A DNA stretch of 61,144 nucleotides from JB111 sp052093225 (GTDB taxonomy: Bacteria; Actinomycetota; Actinomycetes; Actinomycetales; Actinomycetaceae): NCBI GenBank assembly GCA_052093225.1, contig JBQDDG010000021.1, forward strand, positions 1 to 61,144. The letters are read 5' to 3'. Shown piece after piece: positions 34,127-41,966 of this stretch (position 1 is its first letter; each line of letters starts with the position of its first letter). A program made the position numbers and the translations under genes. The notes beneath the pieces were generated by a model, which was not told the DNA's origin, did not search any database, and saw only the letters and a program-made list of their open reading frames with translations.

Positions 34127-35187
34127 CGGGCCCCTCCGAAGAACTCGTCCCAGGGCAGCTCGATGGGCTCGTCGCGCGCGATGATCCCGTGCAGGTGGCG
34201 CAGCAGCGGGAACTCGTGGGGCTCGAGCACGCCCCGGTCGATCTGTTTCTCGATCGCCGCGCCGACGACGCGGATCGCGTTGACGCCCTCGAGGGTCACG
34301 CCCTTCATCAGCGAGTCGCGCACCTCCGAGAACGGGACGCCCGAGCCCACGTAGGTGCCGGCCTTGACGTTGCGGCCGCCGGCCGAGGTCACGTGCATGT
34401 CCCCGACGCCGGGCAGGCCCCACACCATCGCCGGGTCGCCGTCGAGGATCTCGTAGAAGCGGTGCATCTCCTGGGCGCCCTGCGCGAAGATCGCCGCGGT
34501 GAGGTTGAGGCGGCGGTAGCGCTGGTTGGCGTCGTCGCCCTCCTTGAGCTGGAGGCCCTCGCCGAACCCGGCGGCGAACGCGTAGATGTTCTTCGTGGCC
34601 GCACCGATCTCCGCGCCGCGGAAGTCGGTCGTCGTCCACACGTGGTAGTAGTCCGTGCGGAACATCTGCGCCAGCCGCTCGACGACGTCGGCGTCGTCGC
34701 CGCAGAACATCACCGCCGTGTCGTGCCCGACGGCGAGCTCGCCCGCGATCGACGGCCCCACGATCGCCGCCCAGTCGACCTGGTTCGCGAGCTCCTCGCC
34801 CACGATGCGCTTGAGGGCGTCGGGGATCATCTCGAGGTTGCCGTCGTCGTCGGCGAGCATGCCCTTGGTGACCGACAGGACGGTCTGGCCCGGGCGCAGG
34901 AGGCGGGCGAGCTGCTCGCCGACCCAGTCCACGCCGAACGAGTTGACGCCGGACATCACGACGTCGGCGCCCTCGAACGCCTGCTCGGCGTCCTCCAGCT
35001 GGTAGGCGGTGATCCCGTCCTCGACGACGAGGTCGAGGTCGGGGTGGCGCCCGGTGGTCTGGATCGAGTCGATGATGTCGCGGTCCAGGTGGGTGCCGAC
35101 GAGGCGGACCTCGTGCCCGTTCTGGCGCAGGGGGAAGGTCAGGGCGGTCGCCATGATGCCGGACCCGAGTACGACGACGGTGGTCAT
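34123..35187 (-). CDS. GpsA-like NAD(P)-dependent glycerol-3-phosphate (polyol-phosphate) dehydrogenase, copy 2
   Basis: A 354-aa GpsA-family protein, divergent from copy 1. Rossmann motif VVLGSGIMATALTFPLRQNG, VTKGMLADDDGNLEMIP, IVGPSIAGELAVGHDT (the SGPSFA position), catalytic-Lys segment IGAATKNIYAFAAGFGEG near residue 205, GLPGVGDMHVTSAGGRN near 265. The insertion GDDANQRYRRLNLTAA and the altered substrate loop differ from housekeeping GpsA, suggesting a larger substrate than glycerol-3-phosphate. It follows the AraD-like gene by 28 bp and overlaps the FGGY kinase C start by 4 bp. Confidence 0.83.
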   Translation of the reverse strand: MTTVVVLGSGIMATALTFPLRQNGHEVRLVGTHLDRDIIDSIQTTGRHPDLDLVVEDGITAYQLEDAEQAFEGADVVMSGVNSFGVDWVGEQLARLLRPGQTVLSVTKGMLADDDGNLEMIPDALKRIVGEELANQVDWAAIVGPSIAGELAVGHDTAVMFCGDDADVVERLAQMFRTDYYHVWTTTDFRGAEIGAATKNIYAFAAGFGEGLQLKEGDDANQRYRRLNLTAAIFAQGAQEMHRFYEILDGDPAMVWGLPGVGDMHVTSAGGRNVKAGTYVGSGVPFSEVRDSLMKGVTLEGVNAIRVVGAAIEKQIDRGVLEPHEFPLLRHLHGIIARDEPIELPWDEFFGGAR

Positions 35188-35215
35188 GTGCTGCTCCTTG
35201 GCGTGGGTGGTTCGG

Positions 35216-35968
35216 TCAGTTCTGTCCGTAGACGCCCTGGTAGCGCTCGTAGAGCTGCGTGACGGCGTCGTCGGGGATCGGGAGGGGCTCTCCGAGCTGG
35301 TTCGAGACGTGCACGGTGCGCGCGACCTCCTCGCACATGACGGCCGCCTTGACGGCCGCCCGCGCGTCCTTCCCGATCGTGAAGGGCCCATGGTTCTGCA
35401 TGAGGACGGCCGGGGACCGGTGGCCGCGCAGCGTCTCGACGATGCCGCGGCCGATCGAGTCGTCACCGATGATCGCGAACGGCCCGACGGGGATCTCGCC
35501 GCCGAACTCGTCGGCCATCATCGTCAGCACGCAGGGGACGGGCTCCCCGCGTGCGGCCCAGGCGACGGCGTAGGTCGAGTGGGTGTGCACCACTCCCCCG
35601 ACCTCGGGCATGTGCCGGTAGACGTAGGCGTGCGCGGCCGTGTCGGAGGAGGGGCTGAGCGCGCGGGTCGCGTCCGGGTCGGGCAGGGCGCGGCCCCACA
35701 GGTCGGTGACCACCATGAGCTCGGGCGTGAGCTCGTCGTAGCCGACCCCGGAGGGCTTGATGACCATGAGGTCCTCGCCGCCCTCGACGGGGACGCGCAT
35801 CGAGACGTTGCCCGCCGTCCAGACGACGAGCCCCCACCGCGGCAGCTCCGCGTGCAGGGCGGCGACCTCCTCGCGTGCACGCTCGACGTCGTCGCGCACC
35901 GCCGGGTCGAGGTCGCGAAGAGCCACGACGTCCCCCGTCGGCTCGTCGGACGGGTCTCCTGCTGTCAC
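35216..35968 (-). CDS. araD: L-ribulose-5-phosphate 4-epimerase/class II aldolase family (AraD-like)
   Basis: A 250-aa class II aldolase/AraD-type metalloenzyme. Phosphate-binding WTAGNVSMRVP near residue 45 and KPSGVGYDELTPE near 65; zinc ligands in VVHTHSTYAVAWA (His-x-His) near residue 120 and the third His in MQNHGPFTIGKD near 195; the catalytic Asp/His acid-base region lies in between. It would interconvert L-ribulose-5-phosphate and D-xylulose-5-phosphate. The GTG start at 35968 follows AGGAGGAG. It lies 124 bp downstream of araB, past a hairpin. araA is absent, so L-ribulose must come from elsewhere, for example by polyol oxidation. Related aldolases cleave other sugar phosphates, so the epimerase role is likely but not certain. 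Confidence 0.82.
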   Translation of the reverse strand: MTAGDPSDEPTGDVVALRDLDPAVRDDVERAREEVAALHAELPRWGLVVWTAGNVSMRVPVEGGEDLMVIKPSGVGYDELTPELMVVTDLWGRALPDPDATRALSPSSDTAAHAYVYRHMPEVGGVVHTHSTYAVAWAARGEPVPCVLTMMADEFGGEIPVGPFAIIGDDSIGRGIVETLRGHRSPAVLMQNHGPFTIGKDARAAVKAAVMCEEVARTVHVSNQLGEPLPIPDDAVTQLYERYQGVYGQN

Positions 35969-36056
35969 TGCACTCCTCCTCCTGCGCGCCGGCCGCGCTC
36001 CGTGTCCGTCACCAGCCTGGCCCTGCCGACGCCGTCGCGCCAGGCGGTGCACGCGC

Positions 36057-36081
36057 CCGGCCGGGTGGTGGTCCCGGCCGG
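36057..36081 (-). terminator. intra-operon hairpin after araB
   Basis: CCGGCCGGG (36057-36065), a 7-nt loop and CCCGGCCGG (36073-36081), 12 bp downstream of the araB stop. Probably a processing or partial-termination signal inside the operon. Confidence 0.6.
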
Positions 36082-36092
36082 ACACAGGTTCG

Positions 36093-37772
36093 CTACTTCT
36101 TGCCGCGGGCGGCGGCGCGGGCGCGGATGCCCTTGAGCCGGTGCATGAGCTCGTTGCCGCCCCGGCCAAAGTAGTCGTGCAGAGCGACGTACTCGGCGTA
36201 GAGCTCGTCGTAGAGCTTGGCCCGCTGCTCGCTCGGCAGGTAGGCGTTGCGGATCTTCCCGCCCATCGCCTCCGAGGCGACCTGGATCGTCTCGTACTCG
36301 CCCGCGGCGACCGCCGCGTGGACGGCGGAGCCGAGCGCGCCGGCGTGCGCCGCCGTCGCGACGGAGATCGGCAGGCGCGTGACGTCGGAGAACAGCTGCA
36401 TGAGGAACTTGTTCTTCAGCAGACCGCCGGCGGCGACGAACTCGGTGATCTCGACGCCGTGCGCCGTGAAGGTGTCGACGATGACGCGTGCGCCGAAGGC
36501 CGTCGCCTCGAGCAGGGCCCGGTACTGGTCCTCCGGACGGGTGGTGAGCGTCGTGCCGACCATCAGGCCGGACAGGTCCGTGTCCACCAGGACCGAGCGG
36601 TTGCCGTTGTGCCAGTCCAGGGCGATGAGGCCGTGCTCGCCGATCTGCTGCTCGGCGCCGAGGTCGGTGAGGTAGTCGTGGATCGACTTCTTCGCCTTCT
36701 TCGCGGCGTCGTGGTACTCGGGCGGGACGCTGTGGTCGACGAACCAGCCGAAGATGTCGCCGACGGCGGACTGTCCGCCCTCGAAGCCCCACAGCCCGTC
36801 GACGATGCCGCCGTCGACGACCCCGAACATGCCGGGGACCTCGACGAGCTCGGGCCCGGAGACGACGTAGACGGCGGACGTGCCGAGGATCGCCGTGAGC
36901 TGGCCGGCCTCGACGGCCTTGACGGCGGCCGCGGTGACGTGGGCGTCGATGTTGCCCACGGCCACGGCCGTCCCGGCGTCGAGCCCCATGAGCCTCGCGA
37001 ACTCCTCGCCGAGCTCGCCAGCCTTCGAGGCGAGCGGCGCCACGGGCGCGGGCATCTTCTCCTCGAAGACGCCGCCGAAGTCCGGGTTGAGCGCCTCGAG
37101 GTACTCGCGCGAGGGGTACTGACCGTCCTGGTACATGCGCTTGTAGCCGGAGTCGCCCGCGGACTGGACGAGGGTGCCCGTCATCTTCCAGACGATCCAG
37201 TCGAGTGCGTTGACGAAGACGTCGGTGGCCGCGTAGACCTCCGGGTCCTCCTCGAGGGTCTCGAGCACCTTGGGCAGGAGGAGCTCCGAGGAGATCGTGT
37301 TGCCGTAGCGGCCGAGCCAGGTCTCCCCGCGCTCCTTGGCGACCTCGACGATGCGCGTGGCCTGCTCCTGGCCGCCGTGGTGCTTCCACAGCTTGACCCA
37401 GGCGTGCGGCCGGTTGCGGAACTCCTCGAGCGTGCACAGCGGCGTGCCGTCCGCCTTGGCGGCGACGACGGTCGCGGAGGTGAAGTCGATGCCGAGGCCG
37501 ACGACCTGGTCGGCCGTGACGTCGGCGTCGTCCATGGCGGCCGGGACCGCGGTCCTCAGGACGTGGATGTAGTCGTCCGGGTCCTGCAGGGCGAACTCCG
37601 GCGGCAGCTTCTGGCCGTCGGCCGCGTCCAGGGTGCGGTCCATGACGGCGCTGGGGTAGTCGACGATGACCGACGCCCCCTTCTCGAGGCCGTCGCTCAC
37701 ACGGATGATGCTGGCCCGGCCCGAGAGCGTCCCGAAGTCGATGCCGATGACGAACTTGCTGTCCTTGGTCAC
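36093..37772 (-). CDS. araB: L-ribulokinase
   Basis: FGGY kinase of the AraB subfamily, 559 aa (typical). Diagnostic N-terminus VIGIDFGTLSGRASIIRVSD, then DYPSAVMDRTLDAADGQKLP, ALQDPDDYIHVLRTAVP and GLGIDFTSATVVAAKADG. The C-terminal half has AVGNIDAHVTAAAVKAVEAG, AILGTSAVYVV, FEGGQSAVGDIFGWFVD, DWHNGNRSVLVD and VAAGGLLKNKFLMQLFSD. It phosphorylates L-ribulose (AraB enzymes also accept other 2-ketopentoses and polyols) to feed AraD. The GTG start at 37772 follows GGGAGGAAGG. AraM and AraD homologues flank it as in Bacillus ara operons, but no arabinose isomerase is present. Confidence 0.9.
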   Translation of the reverse strand: MTKDSKFVIGIDFGTLSGRASIIRVSDGLEKGASVIVDYPSAVMDRTLDAADGQKLPPEFALQDPDDYIHVLRTAVPAAMDDADVTADQVVGLGIDFTSATVVAAKADGTPLCTLEEFRNRPHAWVKLWKHHGGQEQATRIVEVAKERGETWLGRYGNTISSELLLPKVLETLEEDPEVYAATDVFVNALDWIVWKMTGTLVQSAGDSGYKRMYQDGQYPSREYLEALNPDFGGVFEEKMPAPVAPLASKAGELGEEFARLMGLDAGTAVAVGNIDAHVTAAAVKAVEAGQLTAILGTSAVYVVSGPELVEVPGMFGVVDGGIVDGLWGFEGGQSAVGDIFGWFVDHSVPPEYHDAAKKAKKSIHDYLTDLGAEQQIGEHGLIALDWHNGNRSVLVDTDLSGLMVGTTLTTRPEDQYRALLEATAFGARVIVDTFTAHGVEITEFVAAGGLLKNKFLMQLFSDVTRLPISVATAAHAGALGSAVHAAVAAGEYETIQVASEAMGGKIRNAYLPSEQRAKLYDELYAEYVALHDYFGRGGNELMHRLKGIRARAAARGKK

Positions 37773-37840
37773 TGTGCTGCCTTCCTCCCGGCGCGGTGAC
37801 GCCGTCGTCGGTGGCGGGGGGCGGTGGTGCGGAGGCTGAG

Positions 37841-37869
37841 GGGTCCCGGTCCCCGCCGGGCCGGGACCC
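37841..37869 (-). terminator. intra-operon hairpin after the araM-like gene
   Basis: GGGTCCCGG (37841-37849), an 11-nt loop and CCGGGACCC (37861-37869), 8 bp downstream of the araM-like stop. Confidence 0.6.
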
Positions 37870-37876
37870 GCCCCGG

Positions 37877-39244
37877 TCAGCGCGCGGAGTCCTGCGACCA
37901 GTAGCCCTCGGGCGAGAAGAGCTCCTCGACGCACTCCTCGAGCAGACCGAGCTCGAGCAGCAGGTCGAGGATCGTGTACCGCGAGCGGATGGTCTGCGCC
38001 CGGTAGTACGTGAGGCGGAACCGCTCCATGTCGAGGTCGATCTGTTCGGGGTGGAAGACCGCCCCGACCGAGCGCAGCATCTCGCGCGCCTCGGCGGCCG
38101 GGATCAGCTGCTCGCGGCACTTCGCGACGATCGTCGGCCACTCGCGCACGACGAGCTCGAGGCGCTCGCGCAGTTCCTCGGGCTCGAGGTACTTCGCCAG
38201 GGTCTGCTGGACGGCCGGCTCGACGAGCGGGGCGGCGCGCTCGGCGGTGTGCATCGCGCGCACCCGCGCCTCCATCTCCTCGCGCGTGGGCCACGCGGCC
38301 ACGAGCGCGTCGATGTTGATCCCGGGGACGTCCTTGGTGAGTGCCACCTCGTAGAGCGCGCAGATCGCGACGGTGCCGAGGCCCACCTTGAAGCCGTGCG
38401 AGAGCGGCGGCTCCCAGTCCAGGCCGTGTCCCTCCATCTCCCAGGTGTGGGAGAACTGGTGGCCGGCGCCGGAGGCGGGCCGCGAGCTCTCGTGCGCCTG
38501 CATGGCGAGGCCGGACATGAGCAGGCCCTCGGCGAGCCCGGACAGCGCGTCCGGGTCCGACTTCGCGAGCTCGTCCGGACGGGAGAGGGACTCGCGCAGC
38601 GGGCCCTGGACAAGACCCCACACGTAGTCGTCGACCTTCTCCACGCCGAGGACGTCGGAGATCAGCCAGTCGGCGCCGGCGGGCACCTTCTCGATGAGGT
38701 CGCCGAACCCGGTGGCGGTGAGCCGCTGGGGGGCGGTCGCCATGAGGTCCAGGTCCGCGACGAGCGCGGTCGGCGCCGGGCAGTTGCGCGTGATCTTGAA
38801 GCCGTCCTTCGTGATCGACGCGCCGAACGCGGCGTAGCCGTCCATCGAGGCCGCCGTGCAGACGTTCATGTACGGCCGCTCGAGCTCGCCCGAGGCGAGC
38901 TTGACGATGTCGTTGAGCGTGCCCGACCCGATCGAGCAGGCCACGGCGTCGGAGCCGCGCAGGTGCTCGCGCACGAGCTCGACGTTCTCGTAGCCCGCGT
39001 ACAGCGTGGGTGTGCCCGGGAGGACGTAGGGCTCCTCGAGCTCGACCCCCGCCGCGCGGAGCGACTCGGTGACGGCCTCGCCCGCGAGCGCCCACGTGTT
39101 GCCGTCGGCGACGACGATGCCGCGCCTGCCGCCGAACTGCTCGGCGAACAACCGTCCGGTCTCGCCGACGACACCACGCCCGTGCACGATCGCCTTCGTG
39201 TCGGAGGCGGTCTTCAGCGCCGTGGTGATGAGGTCCTCGGTCAT
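37877..39244 (-). CDS. araM: sn-glycerol-1-phosphate dehydrogenase, AraM/EgsA-like
   Basis: Iron-containing-alcohol-dehydrogenase-fold enzyme of the AraM family, 455 aa. NAD-binding GGRRGIVVADGNTWALAGEA and SIGSGTLNDIVKLAS (the GGS/GSG nicotinamide loop) near residue 108. Metal-ligand regions: VCTAASMDGYAAFGASIT (Asp) near 135, AGAGHQFSHTWEMEG (His) near 265 and LSHGFKVGLGTVAIC (His) near 285. Bacterial AraM reduces dihydroxyacetone phosphate to sn-glycerol-1-phosphate; here, among polyol genes, it may instead act on a related ketose/polyol phosphate. It lies 104 bp upstream of araB. The C-terminal extension (YRAQTIRSRYTILDLLLE) is normal for the family. Confidence 0.88.
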   Translation of the reverse strand: MTEDLITTALKTASDTKAIVHGRGVVGETGRLFAEQFGGRRGIVVADGNTWALAGEAVTESLRAAGVELEEPYVLPGTPTLYAGYENVELVREHLRGSDAVACSIGSGTLNDIVKLASGELERPYMNVCTAASMDGYAAFGASITKDGFKITRNCPAPTALVADLDLMATAPQRLTATGFGDLIEKVPAGADWLISDVLGVEKVDDYVWGLVQGPLRESLSRPDELAKSDPDALSGLAEGLLMSGLAMQAHESSRPASGAGHQFSHTWEMEGHGLDWEPPLSHGFKVGLGTVAICALYEVALTKDVPGINIDALVAAWPTREEMEARVRAMHTAERAAPLVEPAVQQTLAKYLEPEELRERLELVVREWPTIVAKCREQLIPAAEAREMLRSVGAVFHPEQIDLDMERFRLTYYRAQTIRSRYTILDLLLELGLLEECVEELFSPEGYWSQDSAR

Positions 39245-39292
39245 GTTCTCTCCTGGTTCGCGAAGGGTGGTCGGATCTGCACGTGGGCGGGG

Positions 39293-40858
39293 TCAGCCCG
39301 CCACGTGGTCGACCGTGTCATGGATGAGGTCCTGGAGCGCGGGGTACTGCTTGGCGTACTGGTCCACGTAGAAGGAGTACTCCTCGTGGCGCTCCCGGTT
39401 GGGCTCGAGGCGGGCGCGCGTGTGCACCATCGCCTCGGCGGCCTCGGCCACCGAGGAGTGCAGTCCGGCGCCGGCGGCGGCGAGGATGCACGAGCCGAGC
39501 GTGACGGCGTCGCCCACCTCGGTCAGGGTGATCGGGACGCCGGTGACGTCGGCGTGCATCTGGATCCAGTCGGCGGACTTCAGCGCGCCGCCGGCGGCGA
39601 CGAACTCCTCGACCTCGAACCCGACCTCGCGCAGGCCGCGCATGTTGAGCTCGACGCCGTAGGCGACGGACTCCTGCACCGCCCGGTAGAGGTGGGCGCG
39701 CGTGTGCGAGAGGGAGAGCCCGGAGACCGTCCCGCGCGCCTTGGAGTCCGAGTACGGGGTGCGGTTGCCCTGGAAGTACTCGGTGAAGATCACGCCGTCG
39801 GAGCCGGGCGGGATGTCCCTGGCCTGGGCGTTCATCACGTCGTAGGGGTTGAGGCCCGTGCGCTCGGCGGCGTCGACGATGTCCTGGCAGAACTCGTCCT
39901 TGAACCACTTGAGCACCGAGCCCGAGGAGGTCAGCGACGTCTCCACGGTGTACTGGCCGGGTACGACGCCGTCGACGTAGCCGCCGAAGAAGCCGGGGCC
40001 GGAGATCGGCTCGGCGCTCTGGCCGGACATCACGTGGCTCGAGCCCGTCACGAGCGTCATCTTGCCGGGGCTGAGCACGCCGAGCCCGATCTGGCCGTGC
40101 CAGGCGTCGCCGCCGCCCTGAGCGACCGGGGTGCCGGGCGTGAGCCCGAGCTCCTCGGCGGCGTGCGAGGTGAGGCCGCCGACCTGGACACCGAGGTCGT
40201 TGACCGTCTCGGGCAGCTTGTCGAACACGTCGCCCGCGCCGGCCGCCTCGTAGAGGTCGACGGGCCAGCCGCCGTTGTCCCGGTCGTAGTAGGAGCGGTG
40301 CGCGGCGGTGTTGATGTTCAGCGTCCACTGCCCGGTGAGCTGGAACGTCAGCCAGTCCGGGGCGTCGATGAGCCGGTACGCCTGCTTGTAGGTCTCGGGC
40401 TCGTTCTCCTTGAGCCACGCCGCCTTGAAGGGGTACCACTCGGCGGTCGGCGGCAGGGTGCCGCCGCCGGTGTAGCGGGTGGCCGCCGACGGGTGGCCGA
40501 CCACGCGCTGGGACTGCTCGGTGGCGCGCACGTCCATCCACATGATGGCGGGACGGATGGCCTTGCCCGCCCGGTCCATCGCGACCACGGTCATCGTCGT
40601 CGCGTCGTAGGAGATGCCCTTGATGTCCCGGCCGGACAGGCCGGACTCGCGCAGCGCCTTCCCGGTCGAGGCCTTGAGCGCCTCCCACCAGTCGGACGGT
40701 GACTGCTCGGCCCAGCCGGGCCTGGGGTGGGTGGTGCGGTAGGTCGTCGCGGCGAACACGACGGGCTGTCCGACCAGGTCGAAGATGCCGACCCGGCAGC
40801 TCTCGGTGCCGAAGTCGATGCCCATGACGAAGGGGCCGGTGGGGGTGCGGGCGGTCAT
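39293..40858 (-). CDS. FGGY-family carbohydrate kinase (xylulokinase-like), copy E
   Basis: A 521-aa FGGY kinase. Motifs: VMGIDFGTESCRVGIFDLVG, GISYDATTMTVVAMDRAG, IMWMDVRATEQSQRVV, APDWLTFQLTGQWTLNI, LVTGSSHVMSGQSAEP, FTEYFQGNRTPYSDSKARG and VAAGGALKSADWIQMHAD. It is a paralogue of copy A at 14706 rather than of copies B and C. It lies 48 bp upstream of araM and 90 bp downstream of the HAD phosphatase gene in the polyol locus. A ketopentose or polyol is the likely substrate class; the exact one is unknown. ATG at 40858 follows a GAAAGAGGCG stretch. Confidence 0.87.
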   Translation of the reverse strand: MTARTPTGPFVMGIDFGTESCRVGIFDLVGQPVVFAATTYRTTHPRPGWAEQSPSDWWEALKASTGKALRESGLSGRDIKGISYDATTMTVVAMDRAGKAIRPAIMWMDVRATEQSQRVVGHPSAATRYTGGGTLPPTAEWYPFKAAWLKENEPETYKQAYRLIDAPDWLTFQLTGQWTLNINTAAHRSYYDRDNGGWPVDLYEAAGAGDVFDKLPETVNDLGVQVGGLTSHAAEELGLTPGTPVAQGGGDAWHGQIGLGVLSPGKMTLVTGSSHVMSGQSAEPISGPGFFGGYVDGVVPGQYTVETSLTSSGSVLKWFKDEFCQDIVDAAERTGLNPYDVMNAQARDIPPGSDGVIFTEYFQGNRTPYSDSKARGTVSGLSLSHTRAHLYRAVQESVAYGVELNMRGLREVGFEVEEFVAAGGALKSADWIQMHADVTGVPITLTEVGDAVTLGSCILAAAGAGLHSSVAEAAEAMVHTRARLEPNRERHEEYSFYVDQYAKQYPALQDLIHDTVDHVAG

Positions 40859-40884
40859 CGTCGCCTCTTTCTCGGGTGAGTCTT

Positions 40885-40902
40885 CCGCGCGGCGCCGCGC
40901 GG
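40885..40902 (-). terminator. palindrome after the HAD phosphatase gene
   Basis: CCGCGCGGC followed directly by GCCGCGCGG, a perfect 18-bp palindrome 46 bp downstream of the HAD phosphatase stop and 26 bp before the FGGY kinase E start. It may be a processing or termination hairpin. Confidence 0.4.
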
Positions 40903-40948
40903 CTGGCCGTGGTGCCGGCCGGCGCCCGGGCGTCGGCCGCTCGTCGTG

Positions 40949-41803
40949 TCAGTCGGTGTCGGAATCGCTCCAGCCGAGCGCCGAGCGCTCGGCCGCGGGG
41001 ACGAGGTGGTCGATGCGCCCGAGGGCGAAGGTGGGCTGCTCGGCGGCGGGCAGCGCCTCGGCGTCGGCGAGGGTGTTGTCGCCGGTGAGGACGAGGGTGG
41101 AGGCCATGCCGGTGCGGACGGCCATCCCGATGTCGGTGCCCAGGCGGTCGCCGCCCATCATGCAGCGCGCCGGGTCGACGTCGAGGCCGGCGAGTGCCGC
41201 CTCGAGCATCGCGGCCTCGGGCTTACCCATGTTGGCGTGCAGCGAGACGCCGGTGGTCGCCTCGATCGCGGCGACGATCCCCGCGGCGTCGGGCTCCCCG
41301 CGTCCACCCGGGAACGGGCAGTAGCGGTCCGGGTTCGTGGTGATGAGGATGGCGCGCTTGTGGAACCACAGCGCGTCGAAGGCGATCTGCAGCTTCTTGT
41401 ACTCGAAGGTGCGGTCGTAGGACGCGATGACGATGTCGATCTCGGCGGGGTCCTCGGACCGCTTGATGCCCGCGGCGTCGAGGGCGCGGATCAGCGGGGC
41501 CTCCGCGATCGGGTAGACGGTGGCGTCCGGGTGGTGGGTCTGCAGCCAGCGCACCGTGGTGACCACGGTGTTGGCGATCTCCTCGACCGGGGTCGGCAGG
41601 CCGAGGCGGTCGAGCTTCTCCGAGTACTCCTCGGGGTCCTTCGTGGGGTTGTTCGAGAGGAAGCGCACCGGCAGGTCGCGGCGGTGCAGCTCCTCGATGA
41701 GGCGCTTGGCCCCGGGGAGCAGGTGGTCCCCCAGATAGATCGTCCCGTCCATGTCGAAGACGTAGGCCTCGTAGAACTCCGTCGGGCCGACCTGGTCGAT
41801 CAT
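40949..41803 (-). CDS. HAD-IIA family sugar-phosphate phosphatase (NagD/AraL-like)
   Basis: A 284-aa HAD hydrolase of subclass IIA. Motif I YVFDMDGTIYLGDHLLPG (Asp nucleophile at about residue 17), motif II FLSNNPTKDPEEYSEKL, the lid (cap) domain in between with VVTTVRWLQTHHPDA, motif III Lys in NMGKPEAAM, motif IV GDRLGTDIGMAVRTGM. Members such as B. subtilis AraL are promiscuous sugar-phosphate phosphatases that relieve phosphosugar build-up, and araL there also neighbours araB, araD and araM. It lies 163 bp downstream of the membrane-protein gene, across a strong terminator, so it may have its own promoter. Confidence 0.87.
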   Translation of the reverse strand: MIDQVGPTEFYEAYVFDMDGTIYLGDHLLPGAKRLIEELHRRDLPVRFLSNNPTKDPEEYSEKLDRLGLPTPVEEIANTVVTTVRWLQTHHPDATVYPIAEAPLIRALDAAGIKRSEDPAEIDIVIASYDRTFEYKKLQIAFDALWFHKRAILITTNPDRYCPFPGGRGEPDAAGIVAAIEATTGVSLHANMGKPEAAMLEAALAGLDVDPARCMMGGDRLGTDIGMAVRTGMASTLVLTGDNTLADAEALPAAEQPTFALGRIDHLVPAAERSALGWSDSDTD

Positions 41804-41922
41804 GTCGCCTGCTCCCTCTCTCCCGTACTCGTGGTGCCCGGCCCAGGAAGGGCCGGGGGCCTGCCCGCGCGGACGACCCGCCGTCGCTGCTGCGACGACG
41901 CCTGCCGCCCGCGCGGCCTGCG

Positions 41923-41958
41923 CGCCGGGGCGGGGCGCGGTGCGTCCCCGCCCCGGCG
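41923..41958 (-). terminator. terminator after the orphan membrane protein
   Basis: A 13-bp perfect stem (CGCCGGGGCGGGG, 41923-41935, with its complement at 41946-41958) around a 10-nt loop, 9 bp after the stop. It is the strongest hairpin in the polyol locus and probably splits the locus into separately transcribed parts. Confidence 0.8.
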
Positions 41959-41966
41959 GTCCTGCC

